Assembly: GCF_029945925.1 (NCBI RefSeq)
Contig: NZ_JAQSDN010000040.1
Span: 62,001 to 126,000, forward strand
Direction of reading: 5' to 3'
Source of the DNA: Polaromonas sp.
GTDB taxonomy: Bacteria > Pseudomonadota > Gammaproteobacteria > Burkholderiales > Burkholderiaceae_C
Length of the DNA stretch: 64,000 nt
The notes under the pieces were generated by a model. It was not told where the DNA came from, did no database searches, and saw only the letters and a list, made by a program, of their open reading frames with translations. The position numbers and the translations under genes were made by a program. Positions 17,725 through 25,964 of the stretch are shown piece by piece; position 1 is the stretch's first letter; each line of letters opens with the position of its first letter.

Positions 17725-18924
17725 TTATTGTTTGAAGTCACTGGCCGCGAACGACATGATCAGCTTGTCGGTGTACGGCATCAATTTCCCATCCTTCCAG
17801 CGGATCCACACCAGATCCTTGGCGGTCAGCGCGTCGTGGTTCGTCTTGCTGAAAGGCTTGTTATAGGACTTGAGCACACCTTGCACCGGCGTATTCAGGT
17901 CTTCAAGCGCCACTCGAACTGCAGAACCGTCCGTGGACTTTGCCTGTTTGACTGCTTCGGCATAGATCAGGACCGAGTCGTAGCCATGCAGCGCGAATGA
18001 GAAGGAGCTGGGCGCCTTCAACTTCGAGCCGATACGACCGAACAGCTTCTCCTGAACGGGCGTACGGGTCTCGCTCACAGTCCGCATGAAGAGCGGCTTC
18101 TCGGCCAGAGTCTTGCCGGCTGCATCGTAGAAGGTGATGTTGTCGGCTGCCCAGGATGTCAGAGTCAGCGGGAAGTAGTTGATCTTCTCCATGCTGCGCA
18201 CCAACTGCGCGATGGGTGTGCCTTGTGCCCATACGACCAGCGTATCGACGCCGGCAGCCTTCATCTTGTTGAGCTGCGAGGTCATGTCGGTATCACCAAC
18301 ACCGAAGCGCTCGGTCCCTGCCGGCTTGATCCCCTGGAGTTCCGCAATCTCTTGCATATCCTTGAGACCACCCTGCCCGTAACCCGTGGTTTCTGCCATG
18401 AGCCCGATCACTTTCGATTGAGCAGCGTTCTTCTTGACATACGCCATCAGCGAAGCGACCTGTTCCCGATCGACCATCGACACACGGAACATGTAGTTCT
18501 CTGCGCCAGGGCTCATGGCTTTGGTGATGTCAGTACCAGATGCCACGTTGCCGATCACCGGCGTTTTCTTCTGGTTCGCGATGTGCTTCCACGCCATCGC
18601 ATTGCCCGAATTGGTAGGGCCGAACACGGCGGCAACCTTCTCGTTGTCAATCAGATCGCTCATGTTTTGAATTGACTTGGGCGGTGCGGACGTGTCATCC
18701 CGGGTCACCAACATCAGCTTGCGACCTAGCAGGCCGCCCGCTGCGTTGATGTCCGCAATGGCCGCCTCCATGCCAAGAACAGCTGCGTGGCCGCTCTGAG
18801 CAGAAGGTGAGGCAGAAAGGTCGCCGTTGTAGCCCAACTTGATGTCCTGGGCGGAAGCACCCACCGAAACGGCCGAGAGAGCCGCAACGGTCAGTAGTCC
18901 TGCGCAAAGTTTTGTAAGTTTCAT
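17725..18924 (-). CDS. livK: Periplasmic ligand-binding protein, LivK family
   Basis: 399 residues with a Sec signal peptide (MKLTKLCAGLLTVAALSAVS, cleavage probably after ASA near residue 25) and the mature start 'QDIKLGYNGDLSASPSAQSGH'. Type I periplasmic binding fold (Peripla_BP_6): 'NGDLSASPSAQSGHAAVLGMEAAIADINAAGG', 'VAAVFGPTNSGNAMAW'. It would deliver the cargo to LivH/LivM in the same operon. Its ligand is not evident; members bind amino acids, amides or aromatic acids. Confidence 0.9.
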   Translation of the reverse strand: MKLTKLCAGLLTVAALSAVSVGASAQDIKLGYNGDLSASPSAQSGHAAVLGMEAAIADINAAGGLLGRKLMLVTRDDTSAPPKSIQNMSDLIDNEKVAAVFGPTNSGNAMAWKHIANQKKTPVIGNVASGTDITKAMSPGAENYMFRVSMVDREQVASLMAYVKKNAAQSKVIGLMAETTGYGQGGLKDMQEIAELQGIKPAGTERFGVGDTDMTSQLNKMKAAGVDTLVVWAQGTPIAQLVRSMEKINYFPLTLTSWAADNITFYDAAGKTLAEKPLFMRTVSETRTPVQEKLFGRIGSKLKAPSSFSFALHGYDSVLIYAEAVKQAKSTDGSAVRVALEDLNTPVQGVLKSYNKPFSKTNHDALTAKDLVWIRWKDGKLMPYTDKLIMSFAASDFKQ

Positions 18925-18986
18925 GTTGTCTCCTTGGTTGAAAAAAGCGATTGCACGAAATGTGCGGGAACGTCCGCGACCTGCCG

Positions 18987-19763
18987 TCAGACCGCCAGGA
19001 ACCCGCCATCCACGGGCAGCGTGATGCCGGTGACGTAGCGGGACATGTCGGATGCCAGAAAAATGACTGGCCCCACAAGGTCTTCCGTTTGCCCTACACG
19101 ACCCATGGGAATGCGGGTCATGAACGACTCCAGACGTGTCGGGTCTGCCCTCGTGGCTGCCGTCATTGAGGTCTCGATGACCCCGGGCGCCAAGGCATTG
19201 ACACGGACACCTGCTGGCGCGAGCTCCTGCGCCAGCGACTGAGTGAACATCTTGATCGCGCCCTTCGACGGCGAGTAGCCCAGGCTGGCGGCCTGGCCAG
19301 CGTAGGCAGCGATCGACGCGATGTTGATGATCGAACCCTTCCTGGCCTTGACGGCGGGCAGCCAGGCCATCGTCACGTTGAAGGTTCCATGGACGTTGAC
19401 GTCAATGGTTTTCTTCCAGTTAGCCTCGGCGCTGTCGCTTGAAGTGGTCTCGCGAATGATGATCCCGGCGTTGTTGACAAGAAGGTCCACCGTTCCGATC
19501 TCCTTTTCGACGCGCTGCGCCAAGGCGCGGCAATCTTCAGGGGAAGTGACATCAAGCACAAAGGCCCATGCCTCGCCACCTTCGAGCCTCACCACCTTGG
19601 CAGTTTCCTCGACAGTGCTCTCGTTCACGTCCGTGACTATCACCTTAGCGCCGGCCTGTGCCAGACCGAGGGCGAGCGCCCGTCCGTTGCCTTGACCTGC
19701 CCCCGTGATCAAGGCCAATCGCCCCTGCAGTAAACGTGGCGCGACAGTTTCTGGGTACTTCAT
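18987..19763 (-). CDS. Short-chain dehydrogenase/reductase (classical SDR)
   Basis: 258 residues. Classical SDR motifs: cofactor motif 'ITGAGQGNGRALALG', 'NNAG', catalytic Ser in 'NIASIAAYAG' and Y-S-P-S-K, plus C-terminal 'ITLPVDGGFLAV'. It should oxidise or reduce a hydroxyl/keto group with NAD(P). The start at 19763 removes 43 residues of an extended frame that runs into the intergenic region and the next gene. It lies between livK and the FAD dehydrogenase, 25 bp after the latter. Confidence 0.88.
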   Translation of the reverse strand: MKYPETVAPRLLQGRLALITGAGQGNGRALALGLAQAGAKVIVTDVNESTVEETAKVVRLEGGEAWAFVLDVTSPEDCRALAQRVEKEIGTVDLLVNNAGIIIRETTSSDSAEANWKKTIDVNVHGTFNVTMAWLPAVKARKGSIINIASIAAYAGQAASLGYSPSKGAIKMFTQSLAQELAPAGVRVNALAPGVIETSMTAATRADPTRLESFMTRIPMGRVGQTEDLVGPVIFLASDMSRYVTGITLPVDGGFLAV

Positions 19764-19788
19764 GCTGCCTCCATGCTGATGTTCTTGG

Positions 19789-21549
19789 TCACGCAGACTG
19801 ACCGACTGCGACAGGCACTGGACGTTGAACCTGCAAACTGATTTTGACTGTGGCTTCGTTCTTTGCCAGCTGCATTCCTGCCACGTAGCCAAATGTCAGC
19901 GCTGGACCCAAGGTGATGCCCGCACCTGGGTAGTTGCCGCCCATCACGCTTGCCGCATCGTTGCCGACGGCGTACAGCCCGTTGATCGGCTTGCCCATGG
20001 AGTCGAGAACACGCGTGTTTTCGTCAGTCACCAAACCGGCGAAGGTGCCGATATCGCCCACGACCAACTTGATCGCGTAGTAGGGTCCCGTCTCCAACGG
20101 TGCGACGCAAGGGTTGGGCGTGATGAGCGCGTCGCCTTGATAGCGGTTGTAGGCTTTGCTACCCTTGCCAAAGGCTGGGTCCTGTCCGGTCTGTGCCGCC
20201 TTGTTGAACTCGTGCACCGTTGCTTGCAAGGTGGATGGCGCGATCCCGATTTGCTCAGCGAGTTGCTTCACGGTCGAACCACGCTTCAAGTAGCCACTGC
20301 GCAGATGGCGGCCAATGGGCAACGGCGCAGGAGCCACGCAGCCAAGACCGTAGTTCCTCAACGCCCTGTGATCGCACAAGAGCCAAGCGGACACTTCGGG
20401 CTCGCCTTCACAGGCCTCTACCATGGCTTGAACGAAGTCGTGGTACGAGTTCCCCTCGTTTGCGAAGCGCTTCCCTTTGGGTGTGACTGAGATGACACCT
20501 GGTTTGGCGCGGTCGATGAAATGTGGCATCACGCCCTTGGTGCCATCGGTTCGGGTCGTGACAGACGTGGGCACCCATGCTGCAGCGTGCGGGATGGTCC
20601 CATCCACGCGCCCTCCGACCGACTCCGCCAGCTTCAGCCCATCGCCCGTGTTCGATTCTGGCGACGGGGAGAAATGTTCGTGGCCGGTAGGCGCATGCGG
20701 AAAGAGTTGTTTGCGGCGCTCAACGTCATGCGGAAAACCGCCACACGCCAGAACCACACCGCGCTTTGCAATCACACGGACAGACTTGCCCTCGTGCTGG
20801 ACCACGGCCCCAACCACGCCGTCGTCTTCGACGAGCAGCTTCTTCACTGGCGACGACAACCAGACTGGAATGCCAAGGTCCATACCTGCTTTGGCAAGGC
20901 GTCCCGCCAAGGCGTTGCCATTGGTCAGCGTCATTCCCCGGCCATTGCCAAGCACGTCGAAGAAGTGCTTGGTCAAACGCTTCGTCACGTAGAGAAAGGA
21001 CGTCGGCGACTTGAACGTGCGCATGAAGTGTTTGATCTCCGGTCCGGAGCCCAACATCATCCCGAACACAGTCAGTTCAGGCAGCGGCGGTGCAAGTTGC
21101 TTGATGTGTTTGCCGAGCTCTCGTCCGTCGAATGGGCGAGTGACCATCGAACGACCACCTGGCTGACCCCCAGGCGCTTCGGCGTGGTAGTCGGGGAAGA
21201 CCCCAGGCATGTCGAACTGCACGCAGGTGTTCTTGGTGAAGAAGTCCACCGCCATCGGACCGTTTTCCAGAAACGCGTCGACGCGTTTTTCATCGAAGTG
21301 CGTCGTCGTCTCGTGCTTCAGGTACGCCTTTGCGGCGCCGGGCGGCTCCTTGATGCCTTGTTCCGTCGCCAAGCTGGTACCCGGAATCCAGAGCCATCCA
21401 CCAGATCGCGCGGTCGTGCCGCCATAGAGAGCTTCCTTCTCTACCACCAGGACTTTGAGCCCTTGCGATGCGGCAGTGACTGCCGTGGCCATGCCGGACG
21501 CTCCGGTGCCAACGACAAGTACATCAACCGAGATGTCTTCCTGAGTCAT
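19789..21549 (-). CDS. FAD-dependent dehydrogenase, 3-ketosteroid dehydrogenase/fumarate-reductase flavoprotein-like
   Basis: 586 residues. N-terminal Rossmann motif 'VLVVGTGASGMATAVTAA' and 'VVEKEALYGGTTARSGGWLWIPG' (FAD_binding_2 type), 'GVVLACGGFPHD' in the middle, and C-terminal 'GLYAVGNDAASVMGGNYPGAGITLGPALTFGYVAG'. This layout is that of 3-ketosteroid delta-1-dehydrogenases and related enzymes that introduce C=C bonds next to a carbonyl. It is the first gene of the minus-strand operon, adjacent to the divergent IclR gene. The real substrate is unproven, so no symbol is given. Confidence 0.85.
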   Translation of the reverse strand: MTQEDISVDVLVVGTGASGMATAVTAASQGLKVLVVEKEALYGGTTARSGGWLWIPGTSLATEQGIKEPPGAAKAYLKHETTTHFDEKRVDAFLENGPMAVDFFTKNTCVQFDMPGVFPDYHAEAPGGQPGGRSMVTRPFDGRELGKHIKQLAPPLPELTVFGMMLGSGPEIKHFMRTFKSPTSFLYVTKRLTKHFFDVLGNGRGMTLTNGNALAGRLAKAGMDLGIPVWLSSPVKKLLVEDDGVVGAVVQHEGKSVRVIAKRGVVLACGGFPHDVERRKQLFPHAPTGHEHFSPSPESNTGDGLKLAESVGGRVDGTIPHAAAWVPTSVTTRTDGTKGVMPHFIDRAKPGVISVTPKGKRFANEGNSYHDFVQAMVEACEGEPEVSAWLLCDHRALRNYGLGCVAPAPLPIGRHLRSGYLKRGSTVKQLAEQIGIAPSTLQATVHEFNKAAQTGQDPAFGKGSKAYNRYQGDALITPNPCVAPLETGPYYAIKLVVGDIGTFAGLVTDENTRVLDSMGKPINGLYAVGNDAASVMGGNYPGAGITLGPALTFGYVAGMQLAKNEATVKISLQVQRPVPVAVGQSA

Positions 21550-21619
21550 GAAGTCTCCAATTTCTAGGTGCTGGCGCAGATTGTATTTGTTATCTGACTA
21601 TTGTCAACGCGTTCGATAC

Positions 21620-21645
21620 TATCATGTTGTATGATTTGATCAAAT
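21620..21645. promoter_or_regulatory. Putative IclR operator in divergent promoter region
   Basis: In the AT-rich 124-bp gap between the divergent FAD dehydrogenase and IclR genes, ATTTGATCAAAT at 21634-21645 is a perfect 12-bp palindrome. Just upstream, ATCAT and ATGAT form inverted arms around a 5-bp spacer (about 21621-21635). IclR proteins bind such palindromes and commonly control the adjacent divergent operon. No footprint or motif model was available. Confidence 0.4.
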
Positions 21646-21673
21646 ATATCTGTAATAGTCATGGTAAACCCTT

Positions 21674-22501
21674 ATGGTTAAACTCCAACTTTCTCGTTCA
21701 GCGGTACCCCATATGGAAAAGAGCAGGCGCGGCATCCAGTCGATCGAGATCGGGATTGGCCTCTTGGTTCAGCTCGCTCGCCATGTGCGCCCCCTAGCGC
21801 TCAAGGACTTGGCGAAGGCCGCCGGCATGACTGCTGGGAAAGCGCACCCCTACATGGTCAGCTTCTTGAAAGTCGGATTTGTCACCCAGACTGACGCAGG
21901 GCACTACGAGTTGGGTCCCCTGGCGCTTCAGCTCGGGCTCAGTCGTTTGAGGCGGATGGACCCCGTCAAGGAAGCATCCCAATTGATCGAAGCGCTCGCC
22001 GCTGAGACAGGACAAAGCGTGGCCGTGGCCGTTTGGGGGAATCTGGGACCGACGATCGTGCGACTCGAAGAGCCGATCGAGCCATTGCACGTGAACTTGC
22101 GCACTGGCACCGTCATGTCGCTTGCCAACACCGCGACAGGTCGACTGTTCGCCGCATACATGCCACCAAAAACGGTCGAACGCCTGCTGGCCGACGAGCT
22201 CGCGCGTTTGAGTTATAGGACAGCCGCGGAGGCTGTCCTCCCTCACGAAACGTTTGAGCAATCACTGGCCGAGACACGCAAGCACGGCCTGTCACGATCG
22301 CTTGGCCAACCTATTCCGGGGATTGATGCCCTGTGCGCACCCGTCTTTGATCCCGAAGGTCACATCGTCCTGGGCATTCTCGTGATGGGACCTGCTGCGA
22401 GGTTTGACAGCGGTTGGGAAGGAACAATCGCCAAGCCGCTCCGGAAATGCGCACTTGAGATTTCTCGCCGGATAGGTGGCGGTGAAAGCCAGCAGGGCTG
22501 A
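21674..22501 (+). CDS. IclR-family transcriptional regulator
   Basis: 275 residues (ATG 21713 giving MEKSRRGIQS is an alternative start). N-terminal winged helix ('SIEIGIGLLVQLARHVRPLALKDLAKAAGM...KAHPYMVSF') and a C-terminal IclR effector domain ('SLANTATGRLFAAYMPP', 'GIDALCAPVFDPEGHIVLGILVMGP'). Divergent orientation beside the island operon suggests it senses the island substrate or an intermediate and controls the operon. It is the last island gene before the tamB 3' duplicate. Confidence 0.88.
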   Translation: MVKLQLSRSAVPHMEKSRRGIQSIEIGIGLLVQLARHVRPLALKDLAKAAGMTAGKAHPYMVSFLKVGFVTQTDAGHYELGPLALQLGLSRLRRMDPVKEASQLIEALAAETGQSVAVAVWGNLGPTIVRLEEPIEPLHVNLRTGTVMSLANTATGRLFAAYMPPKTVERLLADELARLSYRTAAEAVLPHETFEQSLAETRKHGLSRSLGQPIPGIDALCAPVFDPEGHIVLGILVMGPAARFDSGWEGTIAKPLRKCALEISRRIGGGESQQG

Positions 22502-22618
22502 CGTCGCAAGCCAGTCTCTGGGCTGTACCTTCACTCGCAGACAAGCAGCCATCAGCACCGCCTCACCTACTTCCGCAACCGGTCGGGAGCACCCACGGTG
22601 GCCTACGGTGAACCTTCG

Positions 22619-22840
22619 TTCCGCGGCGCATCAAGCAACACCGACGGCAGCGCCGCACAAGGCGCTGTCACCCTGGGCAAGCGTTTTTCGCGCAACTTCT
22701 ATGCGGCCTACGAACGCAGCCTGTCAGGGGCACTCGGCACGCTGTACCTGTTTTACGATTTGTCGCAGCGCTTCACGCTCCGGGCCGAAGCCGGCCAGCA
22801 AAGCGCGGTGGACCTGATCTACACGGTGCCCTTCGATTAG
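22619..22840 (+). pseudogene. tamB: Duplicated 3' fragment of tamB
   Basis: The frame from about FRGASSNTDG to VPFD repeats the last 73 codons of tamB with one amino-acid change. It lacks the rest of the gene, a start and a membrane anchor. It lies 28 bp before tRNA-Arg, which suggests that in the ancestral chromosome tamB was directly followed by this tRNA and that the island split the two. The direct repeat as a whole extends to 22844. Confidence 0.85.
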
Positions 22841-22844
22841 GGCA
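22619..22844 (+). repeat. Right 226-bp direct repeat bounding the island
   Basis: Partner of 9232-9457 (219 of 226 positions identical). The mismatches are mostly silent third-position changes, the pattern of divergence between related strains rather than decay, so one copy probably came from another strain or species. Confidence 0.88.
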
Positions 22845-22867
22845 GGTGCTGGGAGGGGGTTTGAAAA

Positions 22868-22943
22868 TGGTGCCCTTGGCAGGAATCGGACCTGCGACCT
22901 ATCCCTTAGGAGGGGATCGCTCTATCCACTGAGCTACAAAGGC
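22868..22943 (-). tRNA. tRNA-Arg (anticodon CCT)
   Basis: 76 nt including encoded CCA. The acceptor strands GCCTTTG and CAAGGGC pair across seven positions (with a G-U). D-arm AGCTCAGTGGATAGAGC, anticodon stem ATCCC/GGGAT around loop CTCCTAA (anticodon CCT), and T-arm GGTTCGA-like segment 'GCAGGTCCGATTCCTGC'. It sits between the right island border and the restriction-modification locus. Confidence 0.95.
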
Positions 22944-23059
22944 AGACGCGTAGTTTACCAAGGTGAACGGGCCGGCGCCGCCGGGCCGCGCCGCGGCGGG
23001 AAATCGCAAGCCATCCGGGGCGGGCGCCTGCCGGCTATCAACTGGCAGCCTTCAATTGC

Positions 23060-23111
23060 TATTTATTTGATAGCTGCTTGCGCAGGCAGCATAAGGGCTG
23101 GAGGCCAAAAA
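23060..23111 (+). repeat. Comamonadaceae-type intergenic repeat, copy 1
   Basis: Core GATAGCTGCTTGCGC at 23069, then GGCAGCATAAGGGCTGGAGG and CCAAAAA. The same arrangement (AT-rich lead, GATAGCTG, CGC, variable 10-15 nt, GGGCTGGAGGCC, A-rich tail) recurs through the window. It lies in the 294-bp gap between tRNA-Arg and hsdM. Confidence 0.75.
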
Positions 23112-23237
23112 CACTTGCAAGAATGACATGCAAGCCGTTTTCACCCCCACAGAGCCCAGCCAGGCCGGCAACCCCACTTTTTCCTGTAATCTCCCCGCAC
23201 CGGGATGGTTTGCATCCCGATTCAGAAGATTCCGGGC

Positions 23238-24692
23238 ATGTTTGAACAGACTTTCAAGAATATCGACGACATCCTGCACAAGGATGCCGGTTGCACCAGC
23301 GAACTCGACTACACCGAGCAATCCTCCTGGCTGCTGTTTCTCAAGTACCTGGCCTCGCTGGAAACCGACAAGGCCACCGAAGCCCAGCTCGACGGCAAGA
23401 AGTACAAAGCCATTCTCGACCCTGACTACCGCTGGGAAAACTGGGCCGCGCCCAAAACGCCCGATGGCAAGCTGGACCACAACGCCGCCCTGGTCGGCCC
23501 CGATTTGATCGAGTTTGTCAACGGCAAGCTCTTCCCTTACCTGCATGGCTTCAAGCAGCGCGCCACCGGGCCTGACACGATCGAGTACAAGATTGGCGAG
23601 ATTTTTGGCGAGATCAAGAACCGCATCCAGAGCGGCTACAACCTGCGCGAAGTAATTGACCGGGTCGATGAACTGCGCTTCGGCACGCAGCAGGAAAAGC
23701 ACGAACTCTCGCACCTGTACGAGGCCAAGATCAAGAACATGGGCAACGCCGGGCGCAACGGCGGCGAGTACTACACACCACGGCCGCTGATCCGCGCCAT
23801 GATCCAGGTGACCGCGCCGCAGATCGGCGAGCGCATTTATGACGGCGCCGTGGGCTCGGCCGGATTTTTGTGCGAAGCCTTTGACTACCTGAGCGCCAAG
23901 CCCAACCTGAGTACCAAAGACCACCGCACGCTGCAGACCAGAACCTTTTACGGCAAAGAGAAAAAAAGCCTGGCCTACGTGATTGCGATCATGAACATGA
24001 TCCTGCACGGCATCGAAGCGCCCAACATCATCCACGCCAACACGCTGGCCGACAACATTCAGGACATCCAGGACAAGGACCGCTACGACATCGTGCTCGC
24101 GAATCCGCCCTTTGGCGGCAAGGAGCGCAAGGAAGTGCAGCAGAACTTCCCGATCAAGACCGGTGAAACCGCCTTTCTGTTTCTGCAGCACTTCATCAAG
24201 ATTTTGAAAGCCGGCGGCCGCGGCGCCATCGTCATCAAAAACACCTTTTTAAGCAACACCGACAACGCCAGTATCAGCCTGCGCAAGCTCCTGCTGGAAA
24301 GCTGCAACCTGCACACCGTACTAGACTGCCCCGGCGGCACCTTTCAGGGCGCGGGCGTAAAAACCGTGGTACTGTTTTTTGTGAAGGGTTCGCCCACGCG
24401 CAAGGTCTGGTACTACCAGCTGGACGTGGGTCGCAACATGGGCAAGACCAATCCGCTCAATGATGCTGACATGCTTGCGTTCATCACGGCACAAAAAACC
24501 TTTTCCGAAAGTGCGCAGAGCTGGTCGGTGGACATGGCCGCCGTCAACGCCAGCACGTTTGACTTGTCGGTCAAGAACCCAACGGGCGGGGAAGTGATGG
24601 CCCACCGTAGCCCTCAGGACATCATGGGCGAGATGGCGGCGCTTGACATGGAAGCCGCCGAGGTGTTGGGGCGTATTCGGGAGTTGTTGTGA
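23238..24692 (+). CDS. hsdM: Type I restriction-modification DNA methyltransferase subunit HsdM
   Basis: 484 residues from MFEQTFKNIDDILHKDAG, the usual HsdM N-terminus; 11 in-frame residues upstream are not family-like. N6-adenine methyltransferase motif IV NPPFGGK at residues 289-295 and a motif I variant DGAVGSAGFL at about 202 (commonly DPAxGTGGFL). HsdM with HsdS methylates a bipartite site, and with HsdR restricts unmodified DNA. The stop overlaps the next gene (TGATG). The matching hsdR lies 4.4 kb downstream, after four other genes. Confidence 0.93.
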   Translation: MFEQTFKNIDDILHKDAGCTSELDYTEQSSWLLFLKYLASLETDKATEAQLDGKKYKAILDPDYRWENWAAPKTPDGKLDHNAALVGPDLIEFVNGKLFPYLHGFKQRATGPDTIEYKIGEIFGEIKNRIQSGYNLREVIDRVDELRFGTQQEKHELSHLYEAKIKNMGNAGRNGGEYYTPRPLIRAMIQVTAPQIGERIYDGAVGSAGFLCEAFDYLSAKPNLSTKDHRTLQTRTFYGKEKKSLAYVIAIMNMILHGIEAPNIIHANTLADNIQDIQDKDRYDIVLANPPFGGKERKEVQQNFPIKTGETAFLFLQHFIKILKAGGRGAIVIKNTFLSNTDNASISLRKLLLESCNLHTVLDCPGGTFQGAGVKTVVLFFVKGSPTRKVWYYQLDVGRNMGKTNPLNDADMLAFITAQKTFSESAQSWSVDMAAVNASTFDLSVKNPTGGEVMAHRSPQDIMGEMAALDMEAAEVLGRIRELL

Positions 24693-25858
24693 TGACGGAT
24701 AAACCCATGTTGTTGCCAGACGGTGAAGATAGCCTTTACGCCCGCGTGCGCGACCTCGTTGTCAGCGCCCGCCAGGCCGTTGCCCGTGGGGTGGACCTGT
24801 TGCAGGTGCGCACCAATTTTGAAATAGGGCGGCATATTGTTGAATTTGAGCAGCAGGGCGCTGATCGCGCGGCGTACGGCGAGGCCCTCGTAAAAAGACT
24901 GGCTGAACAACTGGTTCTGGAATTTGGAAAAGGGCTGTCCAAGAGCAACCTGGAGTACATGCGCCGCTTTTACCTGGTGTTTCATGATCGACTGCCAATT
25001 GCCCAGACAGCGTCTGGGCAATCCAATTCCGTCTTCAATTTGCCCTCCAGCACAGGGGGCTCAATTGCCCAGACAGCGTCTGGACAATCCGAAACCCACA
25101 AAAGCAGCCTGCGCGGTTTTACCCTCAGCTGGTCACACTACGTCTTCCTGCTCGGCGTCAAAAGCTCCGACGAGCGCAGCTTTTATGAAATTGAAGCCAG
25201 CAGCCAGGGCTGGACACTGCGCGAACTCAAACGTCAGTTCGATGCCAGCCTGTACGAGCGCCTCGCGCTCAGCCGCGACCAGGACGGCATCCGCCAGCTC
25301 GCCGCGCAAGGGCAACTCGTCAGCCAGCCCAAAGACCTGCTCAAAGAGCCCCTGGTGCTGGAGTTTCTGGGCCTGGCAGAACAGGCCAGCTATTCAGAAT
25401 CTGACCTGGAAGCCGCCATCGTCAGCCAGGTGGAGCACTTCCTGCTGGAGCTGGGCAAGGGCTTTTTGTTTGAGGCACGTCAAAAACGCTTCACCTTCGA
25501 TGATGACCATTTTTTTGTCGATCTGGTTTTTTACAACCGCCTGCTGCGCTGTTATGTGCTGATTGACCTGAAGCTGGGCAAACTCACGCACCAGGACCTG
25601 GGCCAGATGCAGATGTACGTCAACTACTTTGACCGCCATGTGAAGACGGACGCAGAAAACGCAACCATAGGCATCGTGTTGTGCAAAAGAAAGCACGAAG
25701 CGCTGGTCGAAATCACCCTGCCCAAAGACGCCAACATTCACGCCCGTGAATACCAGCTCTACCTGCCAAGCAAGGAAGAGCTGCAGCAAAAGCTGCAGGA
25801 ATGGGCCGGGGATATGGGCGATGCAGATATGCCTGGCGATGACGGGGCTGCGCAATGA
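24692..25858 (+). CDS. DUF1016/YhcG-like PDDEXK-nuclease-domain protein
   Basis: 388 residues (a GTG 3 bp upstream is possible). N-terminal DUF1016 helical domain ('LLQVRTNFEIGRHIVEFEQQG...YGEALVKRLAEQL', 'SNLEYMRRFYLVF') and a C-terminal nuclease-like domain ('GKGFLFEARQKRFTFDDDHFFVDLVFYNRLLRCYVLIDLKLGKLTHQDLGQM') with the D-x-V-F-Y-N...D-L-K pattern of PD-(D/E)XK folds. Between them two in-frame copies of I-A-Q-T-A-S-G-Q-S come from palindromic repeats. The family often sits beside type I systems; its role is unsettled. Confidence 0.87.
   Translation: MTDKPMLLPDGEDSLYARVRDLVVSARQAVARGVDLLQVRTNFEIGRHIVEFEQQGADRAAYGEALVKRLAEQLVLEFGKGLSKSNLEYMRRFYLVFHDRLPIAQTASGQSNSVFNLPSSTGGSIAQTASGQSETHKSSLRGFTLSWSHYVFLLGVKSSDERSFYEIEASSQGWTLRELKRQFDASLYERLALSRDQDGIRQLAAQGQLVSQPKDLLKEPLVLEFLGLAEQASYSESDLEAAIVSQVEHFLLELGKGFLFEARQKRFTFDDDHFFVDLVFYNRLLRCYVLIDLKLGKLTHQDLGQMQMYVNYFDRHVKTDAENATIGIVLCKRKHEALVEITLPKDANIHAREYQLYLPSKEELQQKLQEWAGDMGDADMPGDDGAAQ
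24998..25022. repeat. Palindromic repeat inside DUF1016 gene, copy A
   Basis: Perfect 11-bp arms ATTGCCCAGAC and GTCTGGGCAAT flank AGC. The element is read in frame as I-A-Q-T-A-S-G-Q and repeats 76 bp downstream (25074-25098). Confidence 0.85.
25074..25098. repeat. Palindromic repeat inside DUF1016 gene, copy B
   Basis: Same sequence as 24998-25022 except one base in the right arm (GTCTGGACAAT), so the stem has one mismatch. It is read in the same frame, giving the second I-A-Q-T-A-S-G-Q-S block in the linker between the two protein domains. Confidence 0.85.
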
Positions 25859-25860
25859 CT

Positions 25861-25916
25861 CCTGAATTGATAGCTGCTTGCGCCCGTTCTGCTTGGGCTG
25901 GAGGCCGATTTTGCTT
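25861..25916 (+). repeat. Comamonadaceae-type intergenic repeat, copy 2
   Basis: TTGATAGCTGCTTGCGC, then CCGTTCTGCTTGGGCTGGAG and GCC. It fills most of the 106-bp gap between the DUF1016 gene and hsdS. Confidence 0.75.
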
Positions 25917-25964
25917 GAATATTGAGCTGCAGCGACTGACAGCGCGTGCGGCGAGGGCTTGGGT

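Noticed and set aside
22868..22943. tRNA-Arg as the integration site of the 13-kb island
   Set aside because: The duplicated sequence is the tamB 3' end; no copy of the tRNA 3' end is found at the left border.
23052..24191. 379-codon minus-strand frame antisense to hsdM
   Set aside because: No family resemblance; hsdM on the plus strand is certain. Such antisense frames are common in GC-rich DNA.
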